Shown piece after piece: positions 62,096 through 64,000 of a stretch of 64,000 bases of DNA; the stretch's first letter is position 1, and each line of letters opens with the position of its first letter. The notes beneath the pieces are model-generated. The model worked only from the letters and a program-made list of their open reading frames with translations, searched no databases and was not told the origin of the DNA. Source of the DNA: Leptoclinus maculatus (Eukaryota > Chordata > Actinopteri > Perciformes > Stichaeidae); the NCBI GenBank assembly GCA_032191485.1, contig JAVDOI010000006.1, positions 10,175,556-10,239,555 on the forward strand, written 5' to 3'. Position numbers and translations under genes: made by a program.

Positions 62096-64000
62096 CTCAT
62101 TGCACCTGTATAAAATGTACCATAATGTCTGCTCAGATTAAAATGTCCAGATGTTCATGTAACATGCACAGTACAGATATTCAAATACATATCGGCATGC
62201 CTACTCTCGGCATATATCTTTAAAAAAAGAAGATAATAAGAAACAAATCTCTATATTTATGGGGATAAGTTAAAGGTAATGAGGTCAGAGATGCTAAAAG
62301 AGGTTAGTAAGCTATTGTCCCTTTAGGGCTCAATTCAGATGGAAGCACTTTACCACTTCCCTATTACAGGACTTTTACTTATAGTAATAATTAGAATAAT
62401 TTCCACATATTTTGAATAAATGTGCAGTTACAGAATTGTGAGTGAGTCCATAAAAGCTTTAACAACTGCTGTTCTTATTAGCATAGGTGGAAAAGTCTAC
62501 CTCACATGCGATCATGTGTATTTTTCCAGAAGCAACAGCAGCAGTCTGTGTGGAAGAACCGGGTAGTTTGTTATACGCTTAACAGGATTCAAAGTGACAA
62601 AAAATGGCACCTACTGGAACAAACAAAGAAATCATGAAACCTACAGAAACTCCAATCCGTCAAAAACCGGCAGCCCTTTTCCTTCACAAAGCGCAGTGCA
62701 AAAAAAAAAACTAGTTAAATTAAAAACTAATTAAAAAGGAGCCGTTAGTTAGATTACCACTTAAAGCCTACACAGTATGTGCCTGTTTTACATACCAAAA
62801 ACAACTTCACAATGTCAACTGTACACTAATGAAAAACAATATCTTTAAAATATTGAACAACCATAAGCAATGATTTACTTCTGCAAATAGTTACGTATTC
62901 TAGACAAACGGTCCATGTTTGTTGCTATTTTGGGAAACACAAGTTTAAAAATTTTGGACAGACTTTGCTACTAAGCCAATCAAATGTCAGCACTTTGTAC
63001 AGAGCAGCAGCTACTCTGAACTCCTAGCAGCTGCTCCGTTTTATTTCTGTATAAAATACACACTGGTAGCAAAGAAGCACAGCGTGTGAACAGTTGGTCA
63101 GAGCACATGTCCACTGGAGAGGACACAATATTAACTTCTGGCGCTCTGCTCTCAAGGTTAAACTGCCCGCTGTCAGGCGGTTAGCTTCACACCTCCAGCC
63201 GGGGGGTTTAGAGCCTGCCCAGAGCAGCACATTGAACTGTGGTACAAATATGAATTTGGCAATGACTAAATTTAGGATAGAAGGTAAACGCTTTATTGAA
63301 AAGCATTGTCACTATCCAGTGAAATTCAGGTCTCTCCAAGTATGGTTATTCTTGTGTTTTCAATCAACTTGAAGGATTACATTCCCCTACCACTAAGGCT
63401 CGTAGAAATCCTTTCAAAACACAATGGATTATCAAAAAAATGCATTATTAAATTTGAAATAGTTTTCTTAGTTCTTTAAAAAGTTGGTGTGTGATGTGGA
63501 GCGTTTCCAGCCCGTTTCACATGAACAGGGTCTTGATCACTGAGGTGTCCTTTATTTGCAACAATAATTTGCAATGTGCGGTCGACAATGTCAACAACCT
63601 TGGCTGCAAACATTCCTGCTGTTTGCCTTTATTATTTGATTAATTCCTGTTCGTTAAAAGAATATATAAAGGCATGCACGGATTCACTGAAAAATAAGGT
63701 TTTATTTGTATCATGGACAGTACATGAAACCTAATAAGTACATGAGTCCTTATTTTTATGTATCGTTCGGATATGGGCATATGTTTAATGATGTTTTTAT
63801 GATAGAGGACCACTTGAACTATGAGCTACTTGAGTGGTTCCGCAATTGTGTATCATGTTAAGATAAATCCTCAGCATTGGAACATCATTTATTTTCTTAA
63901 GGGAAAAATGTGAATCAATAGTTTTGATTCAGTTGAAAGAATGTTTCATATGCAGTTATCCAATCCATGTCCCAAGGGCATGTTGTCAATTCAATCTTGA
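62096..64000. other. Non-coding stretch to window end
   Basis: AT-rich, no microsatellite of note, no coding frame I recognise. Confidence 0.55.

Overview
The window reads as non-coding genomic DNA of a teleost (ray-finned) fish. The reasons are the very dense dinucleotide microsatellites (mostly CA/GT, also CT/GA), short hAT DNA transposons with 8-bp target-site duplications, a V-SINE/L2-type 3' tail ending AATAAA plus microsatellite, a tRNA-derived SINE head, and several interspersed sequences I recognise from memory as widespread in teleosts. No bacterial-style gene organisation, rRNA, functional tRNA or CRISPR array is visible. Nearly all long open frames are reading frames through CA/GT arrays (Cys-Val or Thr-His dipeptide runs) and are not genes. 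I cannot recognise any intact protein-coding gene, so the window is most likely intergenic or a large intron.

Layout. 1-6.0 kb: SINE head (about 1232-1305), a hAT element with a nested hAT end (1652-2579), an 18-bp perfect hairpin (3815-3855), and a second hAT element (4750-6010) carrying a TA/CA compound microsatellite. 6-21 kb: mostly single-copy-looking DNA with many CA/GT arrays, poly-G/poly-C runs and AT-rich homeodomain-motif clusters that resemble conserved non-coding elements. 21.6-23 kb: reverse-strand SINE/LINE tail and another dispersed repeat. 24.9-25.3 kb: one weak candidate terminal exon with a PCNA-binding (PIP-box-like) motif and a downstream AATAAA. 28.6-29.5 and 38.9-39.25 kb: two diverged copies of one interspersed repeat, the first associated with a 34-bp-arm hairpin holding a YY1 motif. 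32.3-33.3 kb: the clearest element, a hAT copy with perfect 16-bp terminal repeats, a perfect 8-bp duplication and an in-frame relic of a ZBED-type transposase. 37.2-38.4 kb: two GT arrays each over 130 bp. 40.98-41.07 kb: a common teleost repeat fragment. 49.3 kb: an 18-bp TAATTA-containing direct repeat. 57-58.4 kb: AT-rich repeat with an internal duplication and a CRE plus two CCAAT boxes. 59.06 kb: a 19-bp-arm hairpin. 60.76-62.02 kb: a composite of repeats flanked by a 12-bp direct repeat.

There is no gene set that works together here. What can be said concerns mobile-element history, repeat expansion and possible regulatory DNA. I found no convincing new biological system. The strongest sequence-level results are the three hAT insertions with target-site duplications, the four near-perfect hairpins and the shared interspersed repeat. 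Family names given from memory are marked as such.
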